Shown here: one piece after another, positions 22,572-30,585 of the stretch | Layout: every line of letters starts with the position of its first letter | How positions within the stretch are numbered: position 1 is the stretch's first letter | NCBI RefSeq assembly: GCF_029893585.1 | Contig: NZ_JARXYX010000022.1 | Coordinates: 101,586 to 165,585 of the forward strand | Reading direction: 5' to 3' | Length of the DNA: 64,000 nt | From: Streptomyces sp. LBL | Lineage (GTDB): Bacteria > Actinomycetota > Actinomycetes > Streptomycetales > Streptomycetaceae | Made by a program: the position numbers and the translations under genes | Notes under the pieces: generated by a model | Told to the model about the DNA's origin: nothing | Database searches by the model: none | Seen by the model: the letters and a program-made list of their open reading frames with translations, nothing else

Positions 22572-24167
22572 GGAGACGCGGGACTCCGTGACTTCGCGAG
22601 GGGCGGGCAGCTCGACGGTGCCGGGGGCTTCCCCGCACTGCATCACCCGCGGCAGCCGCAACGCCATCACCGCCCCCAGCAGCAACAACCCCGCACTGAC
22701 CAGCAACGTGACATGCAGCCCGTGCACGAAACAGTCCCGGGCGGCCTGGCGCAGGGCCGCCCCGGCCGGCCCGCCCAGCCGCCCGGCCACCTCGTACGCC
22801 TCGCCCAGCGAATGCGACGCCGACGTCGACGCCGACGACGGCACTCCCGGCACGGACGCCAGCCCGGGCGCGTACGCCGCGTTCATCACCGTGCCGAGCA
22901 GCGCGATCCCGATCCCCGCGCCCAGCTGGTACGAGGTCTCGCCGATCGCCGCCGCCCCGCCCGCCTGCTCCGGCGGAGACTCGCTCAGCATCGACTCGTA
23001 CGCCCCGAAGAGCGTCGTCTCCAGCCCGAACCCCAGCAGCACGAACCCGACCAGCAGCAGGCCCGGGTTGTCCTCGCCGCCCATCGCGGTCAGCAGGACG
23101 ACAGCCGTCGCCGTCAGAAGGAAACCGCAGCTCACCATGCGTCGCGGCCCGAACCGCCGGAGCAACCGCGCCCCCGCCAGCCCCGCCGCCATCGCGGCGA
23201 TCGTCAGCGGCAGCAGCCGTAGACCGGTCTGCAGCGGGGACAGGCCGAGCACCAGTTGCAGGTACTGCGCCGCGATCAGCTCCAGCCCGACCAGCGCGAG
23301 CATCGCCAGCACGATGCACCCGACCGACGTACTGAACGCCGGCCGCGCGAACATCCGCAGGTCCACCAGCGGATGCGCCAGCCGTCGCTGTCGCCGTACG
23401 AAGAGAACGATCAGCGCCGCGCCCGCGACCAGCGGCGCCACGGTGAACGGCCCCAGCTCCAAGCCGCCGAGCCGCTTCACGCCCAGCACCAGACAGAACA
23501 GCCCGGCCGCCGCCATCAGCGCGCCGACCACGTCCCACGGCCCCTTGCCCTCACCCCGCGACTCCGGCAGCAGCAGCCGTCCGATCGGCAGGCTGACCAG
23601 CATCAACGGAATGTTGACGAAGAACACCGAGCCCCACCAGAAGTGCTCGAGCAGAAAGCCGCCGAGCAGCGGGCCGATCGCCGCGCCGACCGCCGCCACC
23701 GCACTCCAGATGCCGATCGCGAGCGCCCTCTCCCGCCGGTCAGGAAAGACCTGGCGCAGGATCGACAGCGTCGCGGGCATGATCATCGCGCCGCCGACCC
23801 CGAGCAGCGCCCGGGCCAGGATCAGCACCTGGGCGGTGTCGGCGAGGGCGGCCAGGGCGGAGGCGATGCCGAACAGCCCGTATCCGAACAGCAGGATCCG
23901 TCTGCGGCCGACGCGGTCGCCGAGCGTGCCGAAGAGGATCAGCAGCGAGGCGCAGACCAGTGGATAGACGTCGACGATCCAGAGCAGCTCTATCGCGCCG
24001 GGCTTGAGGTCCTCGGTGACGGCGGGCACCGCCACGTGCAGCACGGTCGCGTCGAGGGCGACCAGGAGCAGGCTGACGCAGAGGACGACGAGAACGACCC
24101 AGCGGTTGGCACCGGCCCCGGCCGCCCGACGGCGCAGCGCGGCGGCGGCCGTGGTCGTCCCGGACAT
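22566..24167 (-). CDS. MFS drug/proton antiporter (DHA2, 14 helices)
   Basis: A 533-aa membrane protein of the DHA2 (EmrB/QacA) family. Motif A GTLGDRVGRRRILLFG, motif C-like GPLLGGFLLEHFWWGSVFFVNIPL, motif D-like SLLLVALDATVLHVAVPAV, and enough hydrophobic stretches for 14 helices are visible. It exports small toxic compounds using the proton gradient. The ATG at 24167 follows gggaggtacgtac. No TetR gene is adjacent, although a 14-bp palindrome lies about 180 bases upstream in the divergent promoter region. The substrate is unknown. Confidence 0.92.
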   Translation of the reverse strand: MSGTTTAAAALRRRAAGAGANRWVVLVVLCVSLLLVALDATVLHVAVPAVTEDLKPGAIELLWIVDVYPLVCASLLILFGTLGDRVGRRRILLFGYGLFGIASALAALADTAQVLILARALLGVGGAMIMPATLSILRQVFPDRRERALAIGIWSAVAAVGAAIGPLLGGFLLEHFWWGSVFFVNIPLMLVSLPIGRLLLPESRGEGKGPWDVVGALMAAAGLFCLVLGVKRLGGLELGPFTVAPLVAGAALIVLFVRRQRRLAHPLVDLRMFARPAFSTSVGCIVLAMLALVGLELIAAQYLQLVLGLSPLQTGLRLLPLTIAAMAAGLAGARLLRRFGPRRMVSCGFLLTATAVVLLTAMGGEDNPGLLLVGFVLLGFGLETTLFGAYESMLSESPPEQAGGAAAIGETSYQLGAGIGIALLGTVMNAAYAPGLASVPGVPSSASTSASHSLGEAYEVAGRLGGPAGAALRQAARDCFVHGLHVTLLVSAGLLLLGAVMALRLPRVMQCGEAPGTVELPAPREVTESRVSA

Positions 24168-24347
24168 GTACGTACCTCCCAATGTTCCCTCGCGGTCGGC
24201 GGGGCTCACGGGGCGGGGGCTCCCCGTGACTCGGCCGGAGAGGAGCGGTGGTCTCCGGCCCGCGCACCGAAGGCGAGTGACACGTCAGCGTACGCGAGTC
24301 CGCTCGGGTGCCGAGTGGCGGACCTCTCACACTCGTACGGAACAGGT

Positions 24348-24361
24348 GTGGCGTACGCCAC
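24348..24361. promoter_or_regulatory. Perfect palindrome, possible operator
   Basis: gtggcgtacgccac is a 14-bp perfect palindrome in the region between the divergent MFS and PIG-V-like genes. TetR-family operators often look like this, but no regulator gene is nearby and the match may be chance. Confidence 0.3.
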
Positions 24362-24427
24362 TCCCGCTCCCTGCCAGGCACGCCCCCCGCGGGCCGCCCG
24401 GCGCCGCGGGCGGTCGATAATCGCCCC

Positions 24428-25702
24428 GTGACCGATCTTGGAACGCGTGGGGCCCCGCCCGGCGCCGCGACCCTGCGCCGGGCGGCCCCCGCCCTCCTCG
24501 GGTACGCGGCGATACGCGCCCTGGGCCTGCTGACGCTGGCCCTGTGGAGCGCCGCACGCGACAAGAGCGCGTACACCTTGCTGACCGCTCGCTGGGACGC
24601 GCTCTGGTACACCAGGGTCGCCGAGCTGGGATACGGCTACGAAGTGCGCCTGCCCAACGGCGACGTGCACTCCAACCTCGCGTTCTTCCCTCTCCTGCCC
24701 TGGCTGGAGCGGCTGCTGGCCGCGGCGACCGGGCTGTCGTACGCCGACGCGGGCTTCGTCGTCGCCCTGCTCGCCTCGTTCGCCGCGGCCTGGGGTGTCT
24801 TCGCCGTCACGGACCAGGTGTACGGCCCCCGGGCGGGCGTCTGCGCGACCTTGCTGTGGGCCGTGCTGCCGGTCGGGATCGTGCAGTCGATGGCGTACAG
24901 CGAGTCGCTGTTCACGGCCCTGGCCGCCTGGGCGCTGTACGCGGTGCTGGCCGGTCGCTGGATGACGGCGGGCGCCCTGGCCTCGCTGGCGGGCCTGACC
25001 CGGCCGGTGGGGCTCGCGGTGGTCGCGGCCGTGTGGGTGACGGCGATCGCCTCGTTCGCAGGGGAGCGGAGAGGGCCCGGTGGCACGGCGCCGGCGCGGG
25101 ACCGCGGCACGACCCTGGCGAGCGGCGCCCGACTCGGGGAACGCCTTCGCGCCCGACTCGGGGAACGCCTTGGCGTCCCCCTTGGAGAACGCGCCCCCGG
25201 CGTCGACGCGCGCCGTGCCCTCGGCATGCTGCTGGCCCCCCTGGGCGCCGCCGCGTACGTCCTGTGGGTCGGCCACCGCACCGGCAAGGGCCCACTCGGC
25301 TACCTCGACGTCCAGGCCGGTTGGCGCAACGGCTTCGACGGCGGCTACGCCTTCGCCCGCTTCGTCGCCGACAAGTTCACGTCGTTCCCGTCGGCCCTGG
25401 CGGGCGTGGGGCTGATCGTCGGAGTCGGGCTGATCGTCTGGCTGTACGTCGTCTGCGTACGACAGGGCCAGCCGCTGCCACTCCTGGTGTACGCGGGGGT
25501 CGTCACCGCCCTCGCCCTGTGCGCGTCGAGCTACTTCGGCTCGAAACCGCGCCTGCTGCTGCCCGCGTTCCCCCTCCTTCTGCCCCTCGCCGGGACCCTG
25601 GCCCGGGTGGCAACGCGCAGGTCGGCGCTGGTGCTCGGCGTGGTCGCGGTGGCCTCGGCGGTGTACGGGGCGTTCTGGCTGAACGGCACCGGTCCGCCAT
25701 GA
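24428..25702 (+). CDS. PIG-V-like membrane mannosyltransferase
   Basis: A 424-aa multi-helix GT-C-type protein. A first helix is followed by the luminal loop TARWDALWYTRVAELGYGYE, where the Asp in WDALWY is the expected catalytic-loop residue of the PIG-V/Dol-P-Man-dependent family, then ENLAFFPLLPWLERL-like and LLWAVLPVGIVQSMAYSESLFTALAAWALY, also typical. It probably transfers a sugar from a polyprenyl phosphate to a cell-envelope acceptor. The GTG at 24428 gives a normal start; earlier in-frame codons exist to 24308. A cytoplasmic or external loop near residues 230-260 is expanded by three copies of an 8-residue repeat (RLGER), caused by a 24-bp DNA duplication. Confidence 0.83.
   Translation: MTDLGTRGAPPGAATLRRAAPALLGYAAIRALGLLTLALWSAARDKSAYTLLTARWDALWYTRVAELGYGYEVRLPNGDVHSNLAFFPLLPWLERLLAAATGLSYADAGFVVALLASFAAAWGVFAVTDQVYGPRAGVCATLLWAVLPVGIVQSMAYSESLFTALAAWALYAVLAGRWMTAGALASLAGLTRPVGLAVVAAVWVTAIASFAGERRGPGGTAPARDRGTTLASGARLGERLRARLGERLGVPLGERAPGVDARRALGMLLAPLGAAAYVLWVGHRTGKGPLGYLDVQAGWRNGFDGGYAFARFVADKFTSFPSALAGVGLIVGVGLIVWLYVVCVRQGQPLPLLVYAGVVTALALCASSYFGSKPRLLLPAFPLLLPLAGTLARVATRRSALVLGVVAVASAVYGAFWLNGTGPP
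25126..25197. repeat. 24-bp in-frame tandem repeat
   Basis: Two near-identical 24-bp units (gcgcccgactcggggaacgc core, 25126-25149 and 25150-25173) and a third diverged unit (25174-25197). They encode three copies of an eight-residue A-R-L-G-E-R motif in a loop of the PIG-V-like protein. Confidence 0.9.
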
Positions 25703-25939
25703 TCGACACCGACCGTCAGTGAGCGTCCGGAGAATTCCACCCCATCATTCGGTGAACGAATTCATAAGCGCTATATAACCGTCACCAGAAACGATCAAAG
25801 GAATTGAAGGGGCCGGCCCGGCCGCATTGGGGATTCCTCGGAATTGAACCTCCGCCTGAGAGGAATCCCACATCACATCGTCATCACAAAGCCGTGGATT
25901 CGACCGGGAACTGAGCTCACTCGCTGTAACGTCGATTGG

Positions 25940-26941
25940 GTGCGTACCGATCGACACCTCACCCGTCTGGACCGGGTGTTCGCCAGGCTGGACCGTGAGC
26001 GTGAACGGCCGGCCCACATTGATGTGCCGAAGATGAGCCGGCACAGGGTCGCGCTGCTCGCCGGAACTCTCGCGTTCTATCTGGCGATGGTGTGGCTCGT
26101 GGTGATCACCTCGTGGCTGGTCCGTCTCGACTGGCTGGTCATGTTCTTCCGCCCGTACCAGCAGTGGGCGGGCATCCACTGGTTCGTCGACTACTACGTG
26201 GTGCTCGGCCAGCGCGGCCCGACCGCGGTGATGGTCTCCGCGTGGCTCGGCTGGCGCTCCTGGCGGCAGCACACGCTGCGCCCGCTGCTGACCCTGGGCG
26301 CCTCGCTGCTGCTGCTGAACATCACGGTCGGCGCCGCCAAGCTCGGCATGGGCAGACTCGGTCCGCACTACGCGACCACCATCGGCTCGAACGAGATGGG
26401 CCTGGGCGGCGATATATTTCCCAGCGGCCACACCGCGAACGCCGTGGTGACCTGGGGAATCCTCGCGTATCTGGCCTCCACTCCGGGAGCCCGCCGCTGG
26501 CTGTCCGCGGGGTCCGCGGTGGTCTCGCTCGGCGTCGGCATGGCCACGGTCTACCTCGGTACGCACTGGCTCAGCGATGTGCTCCTCGGCTGGGCCGCGG
26601 GCCTGCTGGTCCTCCTGGCACTGCCCTGGTGCGAGCCGCTGATCGCCCGCGCCGAGGACGCGATCTTCGATCTGCGCGACCGCTGGCGTGCCCGGCACGA
26701 CGCCCCGGCGCCGGCACCGATCTCGCCCGTCAAGGCTCCCGTGCGCCTCAAACCGCTGACGGCTCCCCAGAACGAGACGGCCGCCCGCGCGTCCCGGGCC
26801 CCCGTCCACCTGGCCCCGGGCCCGCACACGACCCGCTCGGAGCGCACGCCGGTCACCCCGGTCGGCAGCCGCCGGCCACCGCACCCGGACCGCGTCGTAC
26901 GGGGCACGAACTCGACGGCCCGCCCCCTGACGGGCGGCTGA
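25940..26941 (+). CDS. PAP2-family membrane phosphatase
   Basis: About 333 aa. Five or six hydrophobic helices span residues 40-235 and carry PAP2 motifs: a KLGMGRLGP segment (first motif, shifted from K-x6-RP), FPSGHTANAV (PSGH motif) and ATVYLGTHWLSDVLLG (H-x3-D motif, with the usual Arg before it replaced by Thr). The C-terminal 90 residues are a Pro/Ala/Arg-rich cytoplasmic tail. It likely dephosphorylates lipid phosphates such as undecaprenyl pyrophosphate or phosphatidate. The GTG at 25940 was chosen for the VRTDRHLTRLDRVFARLDRE start; taacgt at 25927-25932 would make a near-leaderless transcript. The frame is open back to 25844. A strong terminator follows. Confidence 0.82.
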   Translation: MRTDRHLTRLDRVFARLDRERERPAHIDVPKMSRHRVALLAGTLAFYLAMVWLVVITSWLVRLDWLVMFFRPYQQWAGIHWFVDYYVVLGQRGPTAVMVSAWLGWRSWRQHTLRPLLTLGASLLLLNITVGAAKLGMGRLGPHYATTIGSNEMGLGGDIFPSGHTANAVVTWGILAYLASTPGARRWLSAGSAVVSLGVGMATVYLGTHWLSDVLLGWAAGLLVLLALPWCEPLIARAEDAIFDLRDRWRARHDAPAPAPISPVKAPVRLKPLTAPQNETAARASRAPVHLAPGPHTTRSERTPVTPVGSRRPPHPDRVVRGTNSTARPLTGG

Positions 26942-26986
26942 CCACCAGGCGACGAGGCCGGTACGCACAGCCCACCCCCGCAACGG

Positions 26987-27026
26987 GTGACGGCCCCGGT
27001 TCCTGTCGAGGAACCGGGGCCGTCAC
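26987..27026. terminator. Bidirectional terminator
   Basis: An 18-bp perfect stem (26987-27004 with 27009-27026) and a 4-base loop, between the convergent PAP2 and I78 genes; moderately T-rich on the plus side. Confidence 0.85.
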
Positions 27027-27066
27027 CTGTTGTCGTTGCCGTTCTCGTTGTCCGGTGAGCGTCCGG

Positions 27067-27282
27067 TCAGCCCTTCCAGGCCCGGGTCACCTGGCCGTCC
27101 TTCACCTCGAAGTTCAGACGACCACTGCGGTACTCCATCGTGATGATGGTCCCCGGCGGCAGCGACCGGACCGTCGACCACCCCCGCTCGCGGGCGAGCC
27201 GTTCCGCGCTGCCGGCGTCGAGGCCGACATAGGCGTCCGGGCTGTCGTCAGGTTCGGCGGAAGGTGTCGGAATGGGTGCCAT
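27067..27282 (-). CDS. I78-family peptidase inhibitor-like protein
   Basis: A 71-aa protein with the inhibitor I78 pattern: GLDAGSAERLARERGWSTVRSLPPGTIITMEYRSGRLNFEVKDGQVTRAWKG, with the R-L-N-x-x-V-D/K-x-x-G-x-V ending. I78 proteins are small inhibitors of serine proteases; this one lacks a signal peptide, so it would act inside the cell. The transcript appears leaderless: a -10 TAGCGT (27289-27294, minus strand) ends 6 bases before the ATG and no ribosome site is present. No partner protease is adjacent; the secreted protease at 10226 is far away. Confidence 0.82.
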   Translation of the reverse strand: MAPIPTPSAEPDDSPDAYVGLDAGSAERLARERGWSTVRSLPPGTIITMEYRSGRLNFEVKDGQVTRAWKG

Positions 27283-27792
27283 ACGGCCACGCTAGGCGCT
27301 GTCCGGCAACCGGGGAAGTCCAGGCTCGTTCCGCACGTCGCACGCCCCTCCCCGGTCACACTTCTGTCACAGAATCACGACACGCGTTTCGGTCCGACTT
27401 CGTCACACGTACGGACGGTTTCGAACGCCTTCCGCGGGGAATCGATCGTAATTCCCCGCGTGCCGCGCCGGCCGACGGAAAAGCCCGGCGGAAAGTTCCG
27501 GGAGAATCTCCTCGACCCCTCTTTCCGTCGGCGATTCCGGACGGCTCCGCGGGAACTGACACCGCAGAAGAAATTCCCGAATGCAGTACCGAACTCCCGT
27601 ACACCCTCTGTCCTCGGAGCCCGTGTCGGCGCACCATCATGGCCTGAGCTCGCAGGTACGCGGGGCCCGGGCCGCACCCCAGGGGCACCGGCTGCCGGGA
27701 CGACCGTGTGCGAGGCGTACGCGGTCATGGGGACGCCCGTGGACCGGCGCGCGCACCGCTCGGGGGCCGTCCCGGCGGGCCCCGCACGCCCT
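27283..27792. other. Gap with strong nested inverted repeats
   Basis: About 510 bases without a supported gene. A 10-bp perfect hairpin lies at 27433-27442/27451-27460 (cgcggggaat, 8-base loop). Directly beside it an 11-bp long-range stem, 27471-27481 with 27532-27542, encloses a smaller cccgg/ccggg hairpin (27484-27502). The block looks like a structured RNA or a complex operator; the strand is uncertain. Short open frames here have no recognisable products. Confidence 0.5.
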
Positions 27793-27834
27793 GGGGCCCC
27801 ATCCGGTCGGCCGAGGCCGACCGGATGGGGCCCC
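27793..27834 (-). terminator. Terminator of the Rpf-LysM gene
   Basis: A 20-bp perfect inverted repeat (27793-27812 with 27815-27834, ggggccccatccggtcggcc) just past the minus-strand stop at 27860. A 19-bp stem with a 4-base loop would form. Confidence 0.85.
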
Positions 27835-27859
27835 GTCCCCGGGACGAGGGGGAGCGGCC

Positions 27860-28603
27860 TCAGATGTCGAGACGCTGCCCGGGCACGATCACGTCGGGAT
27901 CACCACCGATGGCGGCCTGGTTGACGGCGTAGAGCCGTTGCCAGGTGGTCCCGTGCCGGGCTGCGATGCCGCTCAGCGTGTCGCCCGCGCGGACGGTGTA
28001 GTCGCCTCGGGACGCACCGCGGGTGATGTGCTGGGTCGACCGCTCGGGCGCGCTGGCCGAACGCTCCGGTGCCTGGTAGCGCTTCGACGGTGCTTTGTAG
28101 GACTTCGATGGCGCGTTGTAGGACTTCGACGGGGCCTTGTAGGACTTCGACGGGGCGGAGTTCGTGTTCGCCGTGCCGGAGGCGGAGGCCCCGGGCGCGT
28201 TCCCGGACGCTCCGGCCCGCGCCGAGCAGGTGGGCCAGGCGCCCCATCCCTGGGCCCGCTGGACCTTGGTGGCGACGGCGATCTGCTGGTCCCTGCCCGC
28301 CCGGTCGGCCGTCGGCGCGTAGGCCGCGCCGCCGTACGCCCGCCAGGTGGAGGCGGAGAACTGGAGTCCTCCGTAGTAGCCGTTGCCGGTGTTGATGTTC
28401 CAGTTGCCGCCGCTCTCGCACTGGGCGATGCGGTCCCACACCCCGCCGTCCGCCGCCGCGGCGTTGCCGGTCGCGGCCAGCACCCCCAGCGGGGCGAGCA
28501 GTGCCGCTCCGGCGAGGACGGCCGTGGTACGGGCCTGGTTCCTGCCGGGGGCCTTCTGCGCCTTACGGACGTTGTCGCGAGTGGTATCGGCACATTCGAA
28601 CAT
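27860..28603 (-). CDS. Rpf-like cell-wall hydrolase with LysM
   Basis: A 247-aa exported enzyme. A signal peptide (residues 1-51, ending AAAA) leads to the resuscitation-promoting-factor/transglycosylase domain (about 53-130): VWDRIAQCESGGNWNINTGNGYYGGLQFSASTWRAYGG, with the catalytic Glu in CESGGNW and a paired C-terminal Cys. A Ser/Lys/Tyr/Pro linker has five or six copies of an octamer (APSKSYKA), and a LysM domain follows at about 200-245 (YTVRAGDTLSGIAARHGTTWQRLYAVN...). It cleaves peptidoglycan during growth or spore germination and anchors to the wall through LysM. A promoter about 165 bases upstream leaves a long 5' leader. Confidence 0.92.
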   Translation of the reverse strand: MFECADTTRDNVRKAQKAPGRNQARTTAVLAGAALLAPLGVLAATGNAAAADGGVWDRIAQCESGGNWNINTGNGYYGGLQFSASTWRAYGGAAYAPTADRAGRDQQIAVATKVQRAQGWGAWPTCSARAGASGNAPGASASGTANTNSAPSKSYKAPSKSYNAPSKSYKAPSKRYQAPERSASAPERSTQHITRGASRGDYTVRAGDTLSGIAARHGTTWQRLYAVNQAAIGGDPDVIVPGQRLDI

Positions 28604-29154
28604 GTAGTTCCCTCTCCACGGACTCGGGGTCCCCCAAGGCGAGGCGCCACGGCCCGTGTTCCACCACGGTCGTCGCGCTCAGCCCCGTCCGCCGGGGATC
28701 GCGCTGCTGGTAGAGACCAGGAAGCGCGGCCGGTGGACGTACCCGAGCGGTGCTCGATGCACACGGCCGGAAATCTAAGAGGGCGATCGTCCGGGATCAA
28801 GCAACTGCCTGTCGTCGCAGGCCAGTTCGCCGTTACTGCGAGTATCGGCGAATTTCGGTAACCCACTTCATTCACTGATTTCCTGATTTGTCGACCACCT
28901 CATGCGAGATCACGCGAGATTCTGTGACCCACTTCACCGCACCAACCCTCTTGCCATTCCCGGCAGTTGACGCTGAGTGCCGAATTCCGCACCGAACGTG
29001 AGCTTGTACGGCGGATGGTTCGATCCCGTTCGCTTTTGGGGCGTGACTCCCGCCACAGCTCGCCCGTTGTCTTCTTCATGAGCCCGGGGCCCACCCGGTT
29101 CACGGGCCGGGAGCCACCCGGTCCCGCCACGCACCACATCGGAGGGAGCCACCC
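28604..29154. other. Long divergent intergenic region
   Basis: This 551-base region between divergent genes includes the 5' leader of the Rpf-like gene. I looked for the c-di-AMP (ydaO) riboswitch known from some streptomycete rpf genes and did not see its conserved core. The plus-strand side carries cggagggagccaccc as the ribosome site for the next gene. No RNA gene was recognised. Confidence 0.5.
28772..28800 (-). promoter_or_regulatory. Promoter of the Rpf-like gene
   Basis: Minus-strand -35 TTGATC (28795-28800), a 17-base spacer and -10 TAGATT (28772-28777). Transcription would start near 28765, giving a leader of about 160 bases. Confidence 0.55.
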
Positions 29155-29937
29155 GTGTCGCGCATGCTCGACGTCAGCGACGAGGTACGCGCCGAGATCG
29201 GCGATGAAGAGGCCGACCGGCTGCTCGCCGGAGAGACCGCCCCCGGCAGTTACGACTGCACTTCCTGCCGCACCGCGGGCGACTCCGCACAGGAGCGGAC
29301 CAGCACCGTCCTGTTCATCGGCGACGAGACCGCCGTCCTCGCCTTCGCCCACTCCTCCTGCCTGCCCTCCCAGGTGGTCCAGGTCACCGAGGAACAGCTC
29401 CAGGGAGCGGTGAAGTCCATCACCGGTGACACCGTCGACCTGGAGCCGTCCAGGACCGCACCCGAGCAGGCCGTCCTCGGAGTGACCAGCGGACTCGTGC
29501 TGATCGCCGGGGCGTTGCATCCCGCGCTGGTCGTCGAGCCGACCGCGCCGATCGTGCGACCGGGCGCGACGGGGGCGGGCGACGACTTCCTGCCGCTGCT
29601 GATCGAGCAGGGATTCATGCCGATGACGGCGATCGAGAGCGCGCCCTCCGTTCTGCACGGGTGGTCCGTGCTGTTGGCGGTGGGCCAGCTGCACGCGGTG
29701 CTGCAGCCCTCACCGAACGGCGGACAGCCGGTCGCCTGGTGGCAGGCGCATCAGCCGTTGCAGGTCACGGAGAGCTGGCGGGCCGCGGCGAACAAGCACC
29801 AGCAGGTGCTGATGTTCGCGGCGCCGGTGGGGTCGATCGGGCGGCAGCCTCGGGAGGACCTGCTGCGGGACGCGCTGGACAAGGCAGCGGCGAACGGGAA
29901 GCTGGTCGCGTCGGCACTGCCCCTTGCGGGGACGTGA
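29155..29937 (+). CDS. Conserved streptomycete hypothetical protein
   Basis: A 260-aa soluble protein that I do not recognise as a named family. It has an early CTSC pair (YDCTSCRTAGD, about residues 33-43) that could bind metal, followed by a mixed alpha/beta body without signal peptide or membrane segments. Codon use is fully streptomycete-like and the GTG start has a textbook ribosome site (cggagggagccaccc), so it is certainly a gene. It sits upstream of the small protein at 30128 on the same strand, but 190 bases of tandem-like gcggcag repeats separate them. From memory, similar proteins occur near der in other streptomycetes. Confidence 0.75.
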   Translation: MSRMLDVSDEVRAEIGDEEADRLLAGETAPGSYDCTSCRTAGDSAQERTSTVLFIGDETAVLAFAHSSCLPSQVVQVTEEQLQGAVKSITGDTVDLEPSRTAPEQAVLGVTSGLVLIAGALHPALVVEPTAPIVRPGATGAGDDFLPLLIEQGFMPMTAIESAPSVLHGWSVLLAVGQLHAVLQPSPNGGQPVAWWQAHQPLQVTESWRAAANKHQQVLMFAAPVGSIGRQPREDLLRDALDKAAANGKLVASALPLAGT

Positions 29938-30127
29938 GGGCGCACCTGCACAAAGGGGGCTGGGGGTTGTTCGACAGCCGCGGGTTGTGCGGCAGCTGTG
30001 AGTTGTGCGGCAGCCGCGGGTCGGACGTGGCTGGTCGCGCCCACACGGCGAGGCCGCCCATCGATGCAGCCCCGGGCGCCCCCGCACAGCCCCGCGCCGG
30101 TGAAGGGGCGTCGCCCGACCGCATCTC

Positions 30128-30532
30128 ATGGAGCTCGGGTTCGTTTGGACATACGTGCACATCTACGACGTTCCCCGCCGCCAGTTCCAGCCGCTGCCGT
30201 CCGCGCGAGCAGCTCAGGACCCTCCCTGCGGCCCCTCGGCCACACCGATCTACGACGCGCTCTACGCCGAGTACGTCAAGTCGTTCCGTTCGTTGCCGGG
30301 TGACCGCAGTGGCGAGGACGAACTGGGGTTCACCGCCTTCGGGAACATCCCGCACGGTACGGGTTCGTTCAGCAACGCGTACAGCGCCTACAGCGCGGGG
30401 GCGTACACCGCGCGCCAGCAGTCGCAGTGGCAGCGGGTGGGACAGATCGGCCCGGTCGGGCAGCAGCACCACAGGACCGGGATGCGCCACATGCCGGCGG
30501 CGCTGCCGCCCGGTCCACGCAGAGGGGTCTGA
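30128..30532 (+). CDS. Small conserved hypothetical protein
   Basis: A 134-aa protein with a recognisable middle, TPIYDALYAEYVKSFRSLPGDRSGEDELGFTAFGN, and a Gln/Tyr/Arg-rich tail ending PPGPRRGV. It has no signal peptide, helices or catalytic motif. The N-terminus is uncertain: starts at 30128 (ATG) and 30152 (GTG, before HIYDVPRRQF) are both possible and neither has a strong ribosome site. It is convergent with der; their stops are 53 bases apart with a gcgggcccggatccgggcccgc hairpin between them (about 30544-30567). Function unknown. Confidence 0.6.
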   Translation: MELGFVWTYVHIYDVPRRQFQPLPSARAAQDPPCGPSATPIYDALYAEYVKSFRSLPGDRSGEDELGFTAFGNIPHGTGSFSNAYSAYSAGAYTARQQSQWQRVGQIGPVGQQHHRTGMRHMPAALPPGPRRGV

Positions 30533-30585
30533 GACATGAGGAGGGCGGGCCCGGATCCGGGCCCGCCCTCCTCATGCGTGCGTGA

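Noticed and set aside
28604..28800. Possible c-di-AMP (ydaO) riboswitch upstream of the Rpf-like gene.
   Set aside because: I could not find its conserved core, although a covariance search would be needed to exclude a diverged form.
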